64,000 bases of DNA from DATEPR01 sp036491115 (GTDB lineage: Bacteria > Actinomycetota > Actinomycetes > Mycobacteriales > Pseudonocardiaceae). A model generated the notes under the pieces. It did no database searches and was not told where the DNA came from. It worked only from the letters and a program-made list of their open reading frames with translations. The translations under genes and the position numbers were made by a program. Location of the stretch: positions 7,331-71,330 of the forward strand of contig DASXCQ010000054.1 of assembly GCA_036491115.1 (NCBI GenBank), given 5' to 3'. Shown here piece after piece: positions 41,831 to 50,582 of the stretch. Numbering within the stretch: the first letter of the stretch is position 1; every line of letters begins with the position of its first letter.

Positions 41831-42643
41831 TCAGAACCAGCGCTCCAACACCTGCGCCACACCGTCCTCGCCGTTGGGCGCGGTGATCTCGTCGGCGGCG
41901 GCCAGGACGTCGGGGTGCGCGTTGCCCATCGCCACGCCGTGCCCGGCCCAGCGCAGCATCGGCACGTCGTTGGGCATGTCGCCGAACGCGATCACGTCCT
42001 CGGCCGCCACGCCCAGCCGTTGCGCCACCTCGGCCAGCCCGGACCCCTTGGTCACGCCGGCCGGCGCCAGCTCCACCATGCCGACGTTGCTGGAGTACGT
42101 GATCTCCACCACGTTTCCGATGACGGCGGTGACCGCGGTGGACAGTGCGTCGCTGGTCATCCCGGACTGCCTGATCAGCAGCTTGACCGCCGGGTGGCCG
42201 ACCACCTCGGCCAGGCGCGCGGTGAACACGTTGTCGCCTGGCCACGGGTGCTCGTAACCGGCCTCGGTGGCGAACTCCCGACCGGCCATGGCCAGCGCCG
42301 ACGCGCCCACCCGCTCGGCCGCCACCCGGCAGGTCGGCAGCGCGGCCCGCACGGCGTGGGTGACGTCGTGCAGCAGTTGCGGAGCCAGCGTGTGCGCCGT
42401 GACCACCCGATCCGCCGCGATGTCGTAGAGCACCGAGCCGTTGGCACAGACCGCCTGCCCGGTCAGGCCGGCGGCCGCCGCCACACTCGGTATCCACCTC
42501 GGTGGTCGACCGCTGACCAGCACGAACGGCGTGCCGGCCGCGACCGCGCGGGCCACCACCGCCGCCGTGCGCGGTGTCACGCCCTCCATCGGATCCAGCA
42601 GGGTGCCGTCCACGTCGGATGCCACGAGCCTCGGAGTTCCCAC
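41831..42643 (-). CDS. Cof-type HAD-superfamily phosphatase
   Basis: A 270-residue HAD phosphatase of the Cof/type IIB group. Motif I is ASDVDGTLLDP (nucleophile Asp), motif II is VLVSGRPPRW, the motif III Lys is in VTKGSGLAEVA, and motif IV is IAFGDMPNDVPMLRWAG. These usually dephosphorylate sugar phosphates or nucleotides. GTG 42643 starts the protein directly before motif I. M. tuberculosis carries a similar gene (Rv3813c) near glf. It is divergent from the LLM oxidoreductase gene. Confidence 0.88.
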   Translation of the reverse strand: MGTPRLVASDVDGTLLDPMEGVTPRTAAVVARAVAAGTPFVLVSGRPPRWIPSVAAAAGLTGQAVCANGSVLYDIAADRVVTAHTLAPQLLHDVTHAVRAALPTCRVAAERVGASALAMAGREFATEAGYEHPWPGDNVFTARLAEVVGHPAVKLLIRQSGMTSDALSTAVTAVIGNVVEITYSSNVGMVELAPAGVTKGSGLAEVAQRLGVAAEDVIAFGDMPNDVPMLRWAGHGVAMGNAHPDVLAAADEITAPNGEDGVAQVLERWF

Positions 42644-42695
42644 TCGACCATCCTGCCGGTCCGAAGGGCGGTGGCCAGCGGGGACGATCACCGGT

Positions 42696-42701
42696 TACGG
42701 T
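42696..42701 (+). promoter_or_regulatory. -10 element of LLM oxidoreductase gene
   Basis: TACGGT ends seven bases before the ATG, with no Shine-Dalgarno site. Confidence 0.3.
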
Positions 42702-42708
42702 CGCTGCC

Positions 42709-43605
42709 ATGCGCGTCGGGATGGTGATCCTGCCGGAGTACCGCTGGTGGGCGGCGGAACCCAAGTGGCGAGCCGTGGAGCGGTACGGCTTCGACCACGG
42801 CTGGACCTACGACCACATCGGCTGGCGGTCCCTGGTGGACGGCCCGTGGTTCGGTGCCGTGCCCACCCTCACCGCGGCCGCGACCGTGACCGAGCGGATC
42901 GGGCTGGGCACGATGGTCGCCTCGCCGCACTTCCGCCATCCGGTGCCGTTCGCCAGGGAGATCACCGCGCTGGACGACGTGTCCGACGGCCGGTTCCTGC
43001 TCGGTGTGGGCGCTGGTGCGATCGCCGGCTTCGACACGTCGGTGCTCGGCCAGGAGCCGATGACGGCGAGGGCGCTGGTGGACCGGCTCGGCGAGTTCCT
43101 CGAACTGCTGGACGCCGTGCTCACCGGCGACCGCACCACCTGGCAGGGCGAGTACTACGCGGCGGTCGACGCGCGCGGCACACCCGGCTGTGTCACCCGG
43201 CCCAGGGTGCCGTTCGTGGTGGCGGCCAACGGCCCGCGGTCGATCGGCCTGATGGTGAAGTTCGGCGAGGGCTGGGTGACGACCGGCCCGAGCACCGACG
43301 ACGAGGACGAGTGGTGGCGCGGGGTCGCCGAGCGGTCGGAACGGGTGAGCGCCGCGCTGGCCTCGGCGAACCGCCCGGCCGCCAGCCTGCGCCGGTACCT
43401 GAACCTGGACTCGTCGCCCACCTACTCGCTGACGAGCGTCGCCCGCTTCACCGAGATGATCGGTCGGGCCGCCGAACTCGGCTTCACCGACGTCGTGGCG
43501 CACTGGCCCCGGGCCGACGGGGTGTACGCGGGGCGGGAGTCGGTGGTCGAGGAGGTGGCCGCGGACGTGTTGCCGACCCTGCCCGGACACAGCCGCATCG
43601 GTTGA
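42709..43605 (+). CDS. LLM class (F420/FMN-dependent) oxidoreductase
   Basis: A 298-residue luciferase-like monooxygenase-fold enzyme. MRVGMVILPEYRWW, FDHGWTYDHIGWRSL, IGLGTMVASPHFRHPVPFAREITALDDVSDGRFLLGVGAG and PFVVAANGPRSIGLMVKFGEGWV are characteristic. The cofactor is probably F420, as for many actinobacterial members, or FMN. The substrate is unknown. It is not a luciferase subunit and is not part of the LuxC/LuxE operon, from which it is separated by three minus-strand genes. It precedes glf by 20 bases. Confidence 0.85.
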   Translation: MRVGMVILPEYRWWAAEPKWRAVERYGFDHGWTYDHIGWRSLVDGPWFGAVPTLTAAATVTERIGLGTMVASPHFRHPVPFAREITALDDVSDGRFLLGVGAGAIAGFDTSVLGQEPMTARALVDRLGEFLELLDAVLTGDRTTWQGEYYAAVDARGTPGCVTRPRVPFVVAANGPRSIGLMVKFGEGWVTTGPSTDDEDEWWRGVAERSERVSAALASANRPAASLRRYLNLDSSPTYSLTSVARFTEMIGRAAELGFTDVVAHWPRADGVYAGRESVVEEVAADVLPTLPGHSRIG

Positions 43606-43611
43606 CCTGGG

Positions 43612-43617
43612 TACCCT
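43612..43617 (+). promoter_or_regulatory. -10 element of glf
   Basis: TACCCT ends eight bases before the glf GTG, suggesting a leaderless transcript from just after the LLM stop. Confidence 0.35.
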
Positions 43618-43625
43618 CGGATGCC

Positions 43626-44813
43626 GTGAGCTTGACGGGCTATGACCTCATCATCGTGGGATCCGGATTCTTCGGACTCACCGTTGCCGAGCGGACCGCG
43701 ACCCAACTGGACAAGCGTGTCCTGGTGCTGGAGCGGCGCGCGCATCTGGGCGGCAACGCCTACTCGGAACGGGAGCCGGGGACCGGCATCGAGGTGCACC
43801 GCTACGGTGCCCACCTGTTCCACACGTCCAACAAGCGGGTCTGGGAGTACGTCAACCAGTTCACCGACTTCACCCCCTACCAGCACCGGGTCTACGGGAT
43901 GCACGGCGGTGCGGCCTACCCGTTGCCGATGGGGCTGGGCCTGGTCTCGCAGTTCCTCGGCCGCTACCTCACCCCGGACCAGGCGCGGGCCTGGGTGGCC
44001 GAGCAGGCCGCCGAGGTCGACCCGGCCAACGTGCGGAACCTCGAGGACAAGGCCATCTCGCTGATCGGCCGCCCGCTGTACGAGGCGTTCATCCGCGACT
44101 ACACCGCCAAGCAGTGGCAGACCGACCCGAAGGAACTGCCGGCCGCGGTGATCAGCCGGCTGCCGGTCCGGTACACGTTCGACAACCGCTACTTCAACGA
44201 CACCTACGAGGGTCTCCCGGTCAACGGCTACACCGCGTGGCTGGAGAAGATGGCCGACCACCCGAACATCGAGGTCCGGCCGGACACCGACTTCTTCGAC
44301 GTCCGCGACGAGATCCCGGCCGGTACCCCGATCGTCTACACCGGACCGCTGGACCGCTACTTCGACTACTCGCAGGGCTGGCTGGGCTGGCGCACCCTGG
44401 ACTTCGAACAGGAAGTACTGCCGACCGGCGACTTCCAGGGCACCCCGGTGATGAACTACAACGACGCCGACGTGCCGTTCACCCGGATCCTGGAGTTCCG
44501 CCACTTCCACCCGGAACGCGACTACCCCGCCGACCGGACGGTCATCGTCCGCGAGTTCTCCCGCAACGCGGAGAAGGACGACGAGCCGTACTACCCGATC
44601 AACACCCCGGACGACCGGGCCAAGCTGGAGCGCTACCGGGAACTGGCCAAGGTCGAGGCCAAGGAGCGCAACGTGTTGTTCGGCGGCCGGCTGGGCACCT
44701 ACAAGTACCTGGACATGCACATGGCCATCGGGTCGGCACTGTCCGCTTTCGACAACAAGATCGCACCGCACCTCGCCGAGGGCCGGCCGATCGATGGTTC
44801 GTTCGACGAGTGA
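43626..44813 (+). CDS. glf: UDP-galactopyranose mutase
   Basis: Interconverts UDP-galactopyranose and UDP-galactofuranose, the donor for galactan. The 395-residue flavoenzyme has the FAD motif LIIVGSGFFGLTVAERTA, RRAHLGGNAYSE, HRYGAHLFHTSNKRVWEYVNQF, DYTAKQWQTDPKELP, NRYFNDTYEGLPVNGYTAWLEKM and FGGRLGTYKYLDMHMAI. These contain the conserved substrate Arg, Tyr and FAD-binding residues. Gene order glf - PAP2 - ubiA - aftB matches the mycobacterial locus Rv3809c-Rv3805c except that glfT2 has moved. Confidence 0.97.
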   Translation: MSLTGYDLIIVGSGFFGLTVAERTATQLDKRVLVLERRAHLGGNAYSEREPGTGIEVHRYGAHLFHTSNKRVWEYVNQFTDFTPYQHRVYGMHGGAAYPLPMGLGLVSQFLGRYLTPDQARAWVAEQAAEVDPANVRNLEDKAISLIGRPLYEAFIRDYTAKQWQTDPKELPAAVISRLPVRYTFDNRYFNDTYEGLPVNGYTAWLEKMADHPNIEVRPDTDFFDVRDEIPAGTPIVYTGPLDRYFDYSQGWLGWRTLDFEQEVLPTGDFQGTPVMNYNDADVPFTRILEFRHFHPERDYPADRTVIVREFSRNAEKDDEPYYPINTPDDRAKLERYRELAKVEAKERNVLFGGRLGTYKYLDMHMAIGSALSAFDNKIAPHLAEGRPIDGSFDE

Positions 44814-44817
44814 CGCG

Positions 44818-45357
44818 ATGAGCGAGGGGCGGAACACCATGCCGGCCGGTCGGGAACTGGCGGTGCTGCGCGGCGTGCAGACCGCGCTGAGCGGCCGGCC
44901 GCCGGTGGTTCGGGCCGCCCGCGCCCTGTCGCTGTTCGGCGAACACGGCGCGGGCTGGTTCGCGCTCGGCCTGGTCGGCGCGGCCGCCGACCGGCGCCGG
45001 CGCCGCCAGTGGCTGGCCGCATCGGCCGGCGTACTGGCCGCGCACGGCGCGGCCATCGCCGTCAAGCGGGTGGTCCGCCGGCCCCGCCCGGACGATCCCC
45101 AGGTCCAGGTATTGGTCGGCACGCCCAGCCGGCTCAGCTTCCCGTCGTCGCACGCCGCGTCCACCACGGCGGCGGCGGTGCTGTACGGCGGTCTGACCCG
45201 GCAACCTGTAGCGGTATCGGTCATACCGCCGATGCTCGTGTCAAGGATGGTGCTCGGTGTTCACTACCCGTCGGACGTGGTAGCGGGCTCGGTGCTGGGT
45301 GCCGCTATCGGCGGGGTGGTGCTGCGGTGGTTGCGACGGGAGCGGAGAGTGACATGA
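44818..45357 (+). CDS. PAP2-family lipid phosphatase
   Basis: A 179-residue membrane phosphatase. The three PAP2 motifs are KRVVRRPRPDD, PSSHAAST and SRMVLGVHYPSDVVAG, with both catalytic histidines. In mycobacteria the homologue in this position (Rv3807c) is proposed to dephosphorylate decaprenylphosphoryl-5-phosphoribose to decaprenylphosphoryl ribose. It overlaps ubiA by four bases, which fits that sequential role. ATG 44818 is chosen; a GTG eight codons upstream would overlap the end of glf. Confidence 0.9.
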   Translation: MSEGRNTMPAGRELAVLRGVQTALSGRPPVVRAARALSLFGEHGAGWFALGLVGAAADRRRRRQWLAASAGVLAAHGAAIAVKRVVRRPRPDDPQVQVLVGTPSRLSFPSSHAASTTAAAVLYGGLTRQPVAVSVIPPMLVSRMVLGVHYPSDVVAGSVLGAAIGGVVLRWLRRERRVT

Positions 45358-46268
45358 CGGAGGTCAAGCCTGTTCCGACCGTGGAGCACCAGCGCACCGT
45401 GCCCAGCATGGTCGCCGGTCTGGTGCGGACCGCGAGGCCCCGTCAGTGGGTGAAGAACGTGCTGGTCCTGGCCGCGCCGTTCGGCGCGGAGCGGATCACC
45501 AACGGTCCCGTCCTGCTCGCCGCCCTGGTCGCGTTCGTGGCGTTCTGCCTGGCCGCGTCCGCCATCTACCTGATCAACGACGCCAAGGACGTCGAGGCCG
45601 ACCGGGCCCACCCGACCAAGCGCAACCGGCCGATCGCCGCCGGCATCGTGCCCGTGCCGCTGGCCATGTCCACCGGCGCCGTGCTGCTGCTGGCCGCCCT
45701 GGGTGTGGCGCTGACCCAGAACTGGCGGCTGCTGGTCGTCATCGCCGTCTACGAGGCCGTGCAGCTGGGCTACTGCTTCGGCCTCAAGCACGAGCCGGTC
45801 ATCGACCTGTGCATCGTCGCGTCCGGCTTCCTGCTGCGGGCCATCGCCGGCGGTGTCGCGGCAGGCGTGCACATGTCCCAGTGGTTCCTGCTGGCCACCG
45901 CGTTCGGCTCGCTGTTCATGGTGTCCGGCAAGCGCTACGCGGAGATCCGGCTCTACGAGGAGACCGGCGCGGAGATCCGCTCGTCACTGCGCAAGTACTC
46001 GTCCAGCTACCTGCGATTCGTGTGGGCCACCTCGGTGGCGATCGTCATCACGATGTACGGCCTGTGGGCGTTCGACCTGCACCAGCTGTCCCGGTCGGTG
46101 TGGTCGGAGGTGTCCATCGTGCCGTTCGTGATCGCGCTGCTGCGCTACGCGGTCGACGTGGACGGCGGCAAGGCGGGCGAGCCGGAAGACATCGTGCTGC
46201 GGGACAGGGTTCTGCAGATTCTCGGCGTGTGTTGGGTACTCACCCTCGTGCTGGCTTTCTACGCCTGA
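45354..46268 (+). CDS. ubiA: decaprenyl-phosphate phosphoribosyltransferase (DPPR synthase)
   Basis: Transfers phosphoribose from PRPP to decaprenyl phosphate, the first committed step towards decaprenylphosphoryl arabinose. The 304-residue UbiA-superfamily membrane protein has RTARPRQWVKNVLVLAAP, the metal-binding YLINDAKDVEADRAHPTKRNRP and a second conserved region SGKRYAEIRLYEETG. Length and the LKHEPVIDLCIVASGFLLRAIAGG segment match Rv3806c. The ATG overlaps the PAP2 stop. Confidence 0.94.
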   Translation: MTEVKPVPTVEHQRTVPSMVAGLVRTARPRQWVKNVLVLAAPFGAERITNGPVLLAALVAFVAFCLAASAIYLINDAKDVEADRAHPTKRNRPIAAGIVPVPLAMSTGAVLLLAALGVALTQNWRLLVVIAVYEAVQLGYCFGLKHEPVIDLCIVASGFLLRAIAGGVAAGVHMSQWFLLATAFGSLFMVSGKRYAEIRLYEETGAEIRSSLRKYSSSYLRFVWATSVAIVITMYGLWAFDLHQLSRSVWSEVSIVPFVIALLRYAVDVDGGKAGEPEDIVLRDRVLQILGVCWVLTLVLAFYA

Positions 46269-46347
46269 CGAGACCCACCACACGATGGGGTGAGACATCG
46301 GCTGTGGCACCACGTACCGGACACACCGTCGGTAACAGTCTGTTGTC

Positions 46348-47892
46348 ATGCGCACCGTGACGGCCGACCGCATCGAACCGGCCACCACCGCCACCGACCG
46401 GCCTCCCGCCTCGCGGCCGGTGTGGCTGCTGCCCGCCCTGGCCGGCCTGGCCGCGCTCGCGGTGTTCTGGTTCGCCCGGCGGACCCTGATCGACGATGCC
46501 TACATCACCCTGGACTACGCCCGTAACCTGGCGTTCCACCTGCACTGGGGCCTGATCGGCGGGGAGACCGCCAACACCGCGACGTCTCCGCTCAACGTCC
46601 TGGTGCTCGGCGTGGCCACCGCGGTCACCCGGCAGGCTGTGGTGGCACTGGCCGTGGTCTACGTGCTGTCCACGGTCGCCGTGGAGTGGGGCGTGCGCCG
46701 GGCCGCGGTCACCGCCGGCCTGCCCGCCTGGTCCGGCCTGGTCGCGGCCTGCCTGGTCGCGGTCGACCCGCTGCTGGTGGCGTCGATCGGGATGGAGGTG
46801 GCGCTGGGCGCCGGCCTGGTCGCGCTGCTGCTGGCCGCGTCGGCGGCACGGCGGCCGGTCTGGTTCGGGGTGATCGCCGGGCTGCTCGTGCTGACCAGGG
46901 CCGACCTGCTGATCGTCGGGCTCGTGGTGTTCTTCGTCCGGCCGGGCTGGCGGCAGGGCTGGTGGCGCAGCGTGCTCGCGGCGATGGTGGTCACGCTGCC
47001 CTGGTTCCTGTGGAGCTGGACCGTGCTGGGCTCCGCCGTGCCGGACACGCTGATCATCAAGACCCGGAAGCGCTCCTGGGGGCCGTGGGACTTCGGCAAC
47101 GGCCCGGTGCTGTACCACGGCATGTTCCCCTCGGCGACCGTCCTGGCGTTCGTACCGGCCGCGCTGGGCCTGCTTGCGGCACTGGTCTGGCTGGTGGTCC
47201 GGGTGACCCGCCCGGCGGGCCGGGCCAAACGGCTGGACCGGTTCGCGGCACTGCCGCTGGCCGGCGGCCTGCACTACCTCGCCTACGTCGAGCTGGGCAT
47301 CGCCCCGTACCACTGGTACTACGGCACGTCGATCGCCTGCTTCACCCTGTTCCTCGGCGCCGCCGTCGGCGCGGCCTGGGCCCCGGCCACGGCGGGCGCA
47401 CTGCCCCGCTGGTCCGGGTTCGCCGCCGTCACCGCTGCCGCCGCCGTGCTGGTGGCGTGTGTGGTGAACGACTCCGCCGCCGAACGCCGGGGCTACGCGC
47501 CGATCACCACCAACTGGGCGTCCGCCGCCCAGTACCAGCGGGTCGGCACGGACGTCGGCCGGCTGGCCGGCGGGCGGACCGTGCGCAGCTCGGGCGAGAT
47601 CGGCGAGGTCGCCTACTACTGCCGGTGCGCGATGATCGACCCGTTCTCCGACCGGGGCCAGGTGCTGACCATGATCCGCGGCATCGAGCGGCACGCCGGA
47701 CCGGTGAAACGGGCCCTGCTACACGGCAACTTCCACTTCCTGGACACCACGCAGCGCCCGACGGCCACCGCGCTGGTGCTGGAGTACGTCAGCCGGCCGC
47801 CGCACGGCGCCCTGGGCTGGTGGCCGGTCAGCTCACCGTGGCTGGCCGGCGGCCACACCCGCTACCTGGCCCTGCTGCCGCACGACCGCTAG
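46348..47892 (+). CDS. aftB: GT-C arabinofuranosyltransferase (AftB-like)
   Basis: A 514-residue membrane protein with 9-10 helices. The first loop has RRTLIDDAYITLDYARNLA, the Asp-Asp motif of decaprenyl-phosphoarabinose-dependent GT-C enzymes. WDFGNGPVLYHGMFP and YCRCAMIDPFSDRGQV lie in later loops, and the C-terminal extracytoplasmic domain is short. Position after ubiA matches aftB (Rv3805c), which adds terminal beta-1,2-arabinose. The protein is shorter than mycobacterial AftB, so the exact linkage is less certain. It is separated from ubiA by 79 bases. Confidence 0.8.
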   Translation: MRTVTADRIEPATTATDRPPASRPVWLLPALAGLAALAVFWFARRTLIDDAYITLDYARNLAFHLHWGLIGGETANTATSPLNVLVLGVATAVTRQAVVALAVVYVLSTVAVEWGVRRAAVTAGLPAWSGLVAACLVAVDPLLVASIGMEVALGAGLVALLLAASAARRPVWFGVIAGLLVLTRADLLIVGLVVFFVRPGWRQGWWRSVLAAMVVTLPWFLWSWTVLGSAVPDTLIIKTRKRSWGPWDFGNGPVLYHGMFPSATVLAFVPAALGLLAALVWLVVRVTRPAGRAKRLDRFAALPLAGGLHYLAYVELGIAPYHWYYGTSIACFTLFLGAAVGAAWAPATAGALPRWSGFAAVTAAAAVLVACVVNDSAAERRGYAPITTNWASAAQYQRVGTDVGRLAGGRTVRSSGEIGEVAYYCRCAMIDPFSDRGQVLTMIRGIERHAGPVKRALLHGNFHFLDTTQRPTATALVLEYVSRPPHGALGWWPVSSPWLAGGHTRYLALLPHDR

Positions 47893-47906
47893 ATCGACTG
47901 GACCCG

Positions 47907-48662
47907 CTAGACCGGCAGCTTGCGGAACACCGGCCTGGGCAGGTGCCGCAGCACCGACATCACCCAGCGCATCGGGCCGGGCGCCCACGCCTGCTCCTGC
48001 CGGGTGCGCACGGCCCGCACGACGACGTCGGCCACCTGCTCCGGCGTCTGGGACAACGGCGCCGCCCGCATGCCCTCGGTCATCCGGGTGTGCACGAAAC
48101 CGGGCCGCACCACGGTGACGGTCACGCCGTCCGGCCGCAGCGCCTCGGTGAGGCCCGTGTAGAAGGCGTCCAGGCCCGCCTTGGTCGAGCCGTACACGAA
48201 GTTGGACCGCCTCGCCCGCTCCCCGGCCACCGACGACAGCGCCACCAGCGCGCCGTGGCCCTGCCGGCGCAGCCGCTCGGCCAGCGCCACGCCGACCGTC
48301 ACCGCGCCCACGTAGTTGACCTCGACCTGCTCGACGGCGGTCGCCATGTCGGTCCACGCCGCCTCCTGGTCGCCCAGCACGCCGAACGCGACCAGTGTCA
48401 CGTCCATGTCGCCGTCGGCGAACGCCTTCTCCACCACCTCGGTGTGCGTCGCCGGGACACGGGCGTCGAACGGCAGGAGCGACACGGTGCTGCCACCGGC
48501 CCGCAGCCGTTGCGCCGCCGCGTCCAGTCGCTCACCTGGCCGGCCGGCCAGGATCACCCGCAGCGGCCGGGACCGCGCGAACGTCTCGGCCACGGCCAGG
48601 CCGATCTCGGAGGTGCCGCCGAGCAGCAGCAGGGACTGGGGGTTGCCAACGGCGTCGATCAC
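47907..48662 (-). CDS. dprE2: decaprenylphosphoryl-2-keto-ribose reductase
   Basis: A 251-residue SDR that reduces decaprenylphosphoryl-2-keto-ribose to the arabinose epimer with NADH. It has SLLLLGGTSEIGLAVAETFA, LVAFGVLGDQEAAW, and catalytic Ser (VALSSVAGERARRSNF) and Tyr/Lys (VYGSTKAGLDAFY). The GTG overlaps the dprE1 stop by four bases (48659-48662), as in mycobacteria where the two form one complex. It is convergent with the aftB-like gene. Confidence 0.93.
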   Translation of the reverse strand: MIDAVGNPQSLLLLGGTSEIGLAVAETFARSRPLRVILAGRPGERLDAAAQRLRAGGSTVSLLPFDARVPATHTEVVEKAFADGDMDVTLVAFGVLGDQEAAWTDMATAVEQVEVNYVGAVTVGVALAERLRRQGHGALVALSSVAGERARRSNFVYGSTKAGLDAFYTGLTEALRPDGVTVTVVRPGFVHTRMTEGMRAAPLSQTPEQVADVVVRAVRTRQEQAWAPGPMRWVMSVLRHLPRPVFRKLPV

Positions 48663-50017
48663 AGGGCCAGCCTTCGGGACAGGTCGGAGGAGAAGATGCC
48701 GGTCGGGTCGGTGGCGGCGCGGATCTTGCGCCATTCGTCGATCCTCGGGTACATCCGCTGGAGGGTGTCGGCCGTGGTGCGCGACTCCTTGGCCAGGTAG
48801 AGCCGGCCACCCGCGGCCAGCACCACGGCGTCCAGCCGGTCGCACAGCTCGTTCAGGCCCGACCGCACCGGGAAGTCCACGCACAGCGTCCAGCCCGGCG
48901 TCGGGAACGACAGCGGGGCGCGGTTGCCGGCGCCGAACCGCTTGAGCACGTTGAGCCCCGACACGTGCCCGGACCCGGCGATCAGGTGCACGGCCTCGCG
49001 GACCGCGTCCTCGGCGCCGAAGGGCACCACGAACTGGTACTGCAGGAAACCGCGCGGCCCGTAGACCCGGTTCCAGTTGGCCGCGACGTCCAGCGGGTGC
49101 AGGAACTGGGTGATGTTCTGCACCACGCCGTGCCTCGTGGGCGACTTGCGGTACCAGACCTCGGAGAACGCTCGCGCGGTGACGCGGTTGAGCATGCCCG
49201 GCGGGAACACGTCCGGTACCGACGGCAGGTGCGGCGCGTCGAACTTCAGCGGATCGGCGTGCTTGCCGGACAGGTCGGCCACGGTGGCGTGGTTGGCGCG
49301 GGTGAGGACGCCGCGGCCGAGGTGCTTCCCCGTGGTCACCACGTCCAGCCAGGCCGCCGACTCCACGTAGTCCTCGTCGTGGACGGCCTGCCTGGCCATC
49401 AGCTCGGCCAGGCTCGCTTCCTGGTCGGTGTCGACCAGGAAGTAGGCCGTCTCGACCCGGTTGACGTGCAGCGTGGCGCCCAGCACCACACCGGTCAGGC
49501 CCATGCCGCCGACGGTGGCCCAGAACAGGTCGGCGTCCGGCCCGTCCGGGGTGAGCGTGCGGATCCGGCCGTCGGCGCACGCCAGGTCCAGGGACAGCAC
49601 GTGGTTGCCGAAGCTGCCCTCGACGTGGTGGGCCTTGCCGTGGATGTCCGAGCCGATCGCGCCACCCACGGTGACCTGGCGGGTGCCGGGCAGCACCGGC
49701 AGCCACAGGCCGTGCGGCAGCAGCTCGCGCATCAACGTGTCGAGGCTCACTCCGGCGTCCGCGGTGACCGTGCCGGCCGCGGTGTCGATCGAGTGAATCC
49801 GGTCCATGGTGGTCATGTCGATGACCACGCCGCCCGAGTTCTGCGCCGGATCGCCGTACGAGCGGCCCAAGCCCCTCGCCAACACGCCGCGCGGGCCAGC
49901 GGATTCGATGGCGCGGATCACGTCGCCGGGTTCCCGGGGAGTGACCACGGTGGCCGCGGACGGTGACGTGCGGCCCCATCCGGTCAGCAGCCTGGGCTGT
50001 CCTTGTTCGCGCTCCAC
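48659..50017 (-). CDS. dprE1: decaprenylphosphoryl-beta-D-ribose oxidase
   Basis: A 452-residue FAD-dependent oxidase that makes the 2-keto intermediate for decaprenylphosphoryl arabinose. The FAD domain has ARGLGRSYGDPAQNSGG, LPGTRQVTVGGAIGSDIHGKAHH and WATVGGMGLTGVVLGA. The substrate domain has GFLQYQFVVPFG, WTLCVDFPV with Cys379 and LYLAKESRTT with Lys410. These align with Cys387 and Lys418 of M. tuberculosis DprE1, the benzothiazinone-reactive Cys and a catalytic Lys. GTG 50017 follows a minus-strand -10 hexamer. Confidence 0.96.
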   Translation of the reverse strand: MEREQGQPRLLTGWGRTSPSAATVVTPREPGDVIRAIESAGPRGVLARGLGRSYGDPAQNSGGVVIDMTTMDRIHSIDTAAGTVTADAGVSLDTLMRELLPHGLWLPVLPGTRQVTVGGAIGSDIHGKAHHVEGSFGNHVLSLDLACADGRIRTLTPDGPDADLFWATVGGMGLTGVVLGATLHVNRVETAYFLVDTDQEASLAELMARQAVHDEDYVESAAWLDVVTTGKHLGRGVLTRANHATVADLSGKHADPLKFDAPHLPSVPDVFPPGMLNRVTARAFSEVWYRKSPTRHGVVQNITQFLHPLDVAANWNRVYGPRGFLQYQFVVPFGAEDAVREAVHLIAGSGHVSGLNVLKRFGAGNRAPLSFPTPGWTLCVDFPVRSGLNELCDRLDAVVLAAGGRLYLAKESRTTADTLQRMYPRIDEWRKIRAATDPTGIFSSDLSRRLAL

Positions 50018-50024
50018 CGGGTCG

Positions 50025-50030
50025 AGGGTA
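50025..50030 (-). promoter_or_regulatory. -10 element of dprE1
   Basis: TACCCT on the minus strand ends seven bases before the dprE1 GTG, consistent with leaderless transcription of dprE1-dprE2. Confidence 0.4.
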
Positions 50031-50067
50031 TCGGGTGCCCGTCCGCGCGCCAGATAACGGGCACTCC

Positions 50068-50073
50068 TACAAT
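50068..50073 (+). promoter_or_regulatory. -10 element of the gtrA operon
   Basis: TACAAT, one base from the -10 consensus, lies 68 bases upstream of the GtrA-like ATG in the 124-bp divergent gap with dprE1. Confidence 0.4.
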
Positions 50074-50141
50074 TCCGATGAAAATCTTGAGCAGGACGAC
50101 AGTCGGGTACCCGTGCGTCGGGTGACGCGAAAGGTGTCGGG

Positions 50142-50576
50142 ATGGCTTCCGTGCAAGTTGCGCCGGTGCGCCGTGGGGTGGTCGACCAGGCGATCCGGTT
50201 CGTGCTGTTCGGAGTGCTGTCCGCGGGCGTCGATTTCGGTGTGTACCAACTGTTTCTGCACATCGGCACCTGGGCCGACCTGGCCAAGGCGATCAGCTTC
50301 GTGTGCGGCACCATCACCGCGTACACGCTCAACCGCCGCTGGACCTTCGACTCTGCGGGCGGTACGGCACCGGCCACCCGGTTCGCGTTGCTCTACACCA
50401 TGACGTTCTTCGTGAACGTCGGTGTCAACGCGGCCGGTCTGCGGGTATTCGCGGCCTACAGCTGGCACGTGCCGGTCGCGTGGGTGATCGCGCAGGCCGC
50501 CGCGACGGTGATCAACTTCGCGCTGCTCCGTACGGTGGTCTTCCGGGACCCCGGACCGACGTTGACGGAGGACTGA
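50142..50576 (+). CDS. GtrA-family membrane protein (Rv3789-like)
   Basis: A 144-residue protein with four helices: IRFVLFGVLSAGVDFGVYQLFL, LAKAISFVCGTITAYTLNRRWTF, LLYTMTFFVNVGVNAAGLRVF and VAWVIAQAAATVINFALLRTVVF. This is the GtrA/DPMS flippase family. The mycobacterial homologue next to dprE1 (Rv3789) is linked to decaprenylphosphoryl-arabinose translocation or to recruiting AftA. Here it is divergent from dprE1 and six bases ahead of a GlfT2-like gene, so it is cotranscribed with galactan synthesis. Confidence 0.9.
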   Translation: MASVQVAPVRRGVVDQAIRFVLFGVLSAGVDFGVYQLFLHIGTWADLAKAISFVCGTITAYTLNRRWTFDSAGGTAPATRFALLYTMTFFVNVGVNAAGLRVFAAYSWHVPVAWVIAQAAATVINFALLRTVVFRDPGPTLTED

Positions 50577-50582
50577 CAGGGC

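Noticed and set aside
42441..43625. Upstream extension of the glf frame
   Set aside because: The frame is open across the LLM gene, but that part is its shadow; the FAD motif begins just after GTG 43626.
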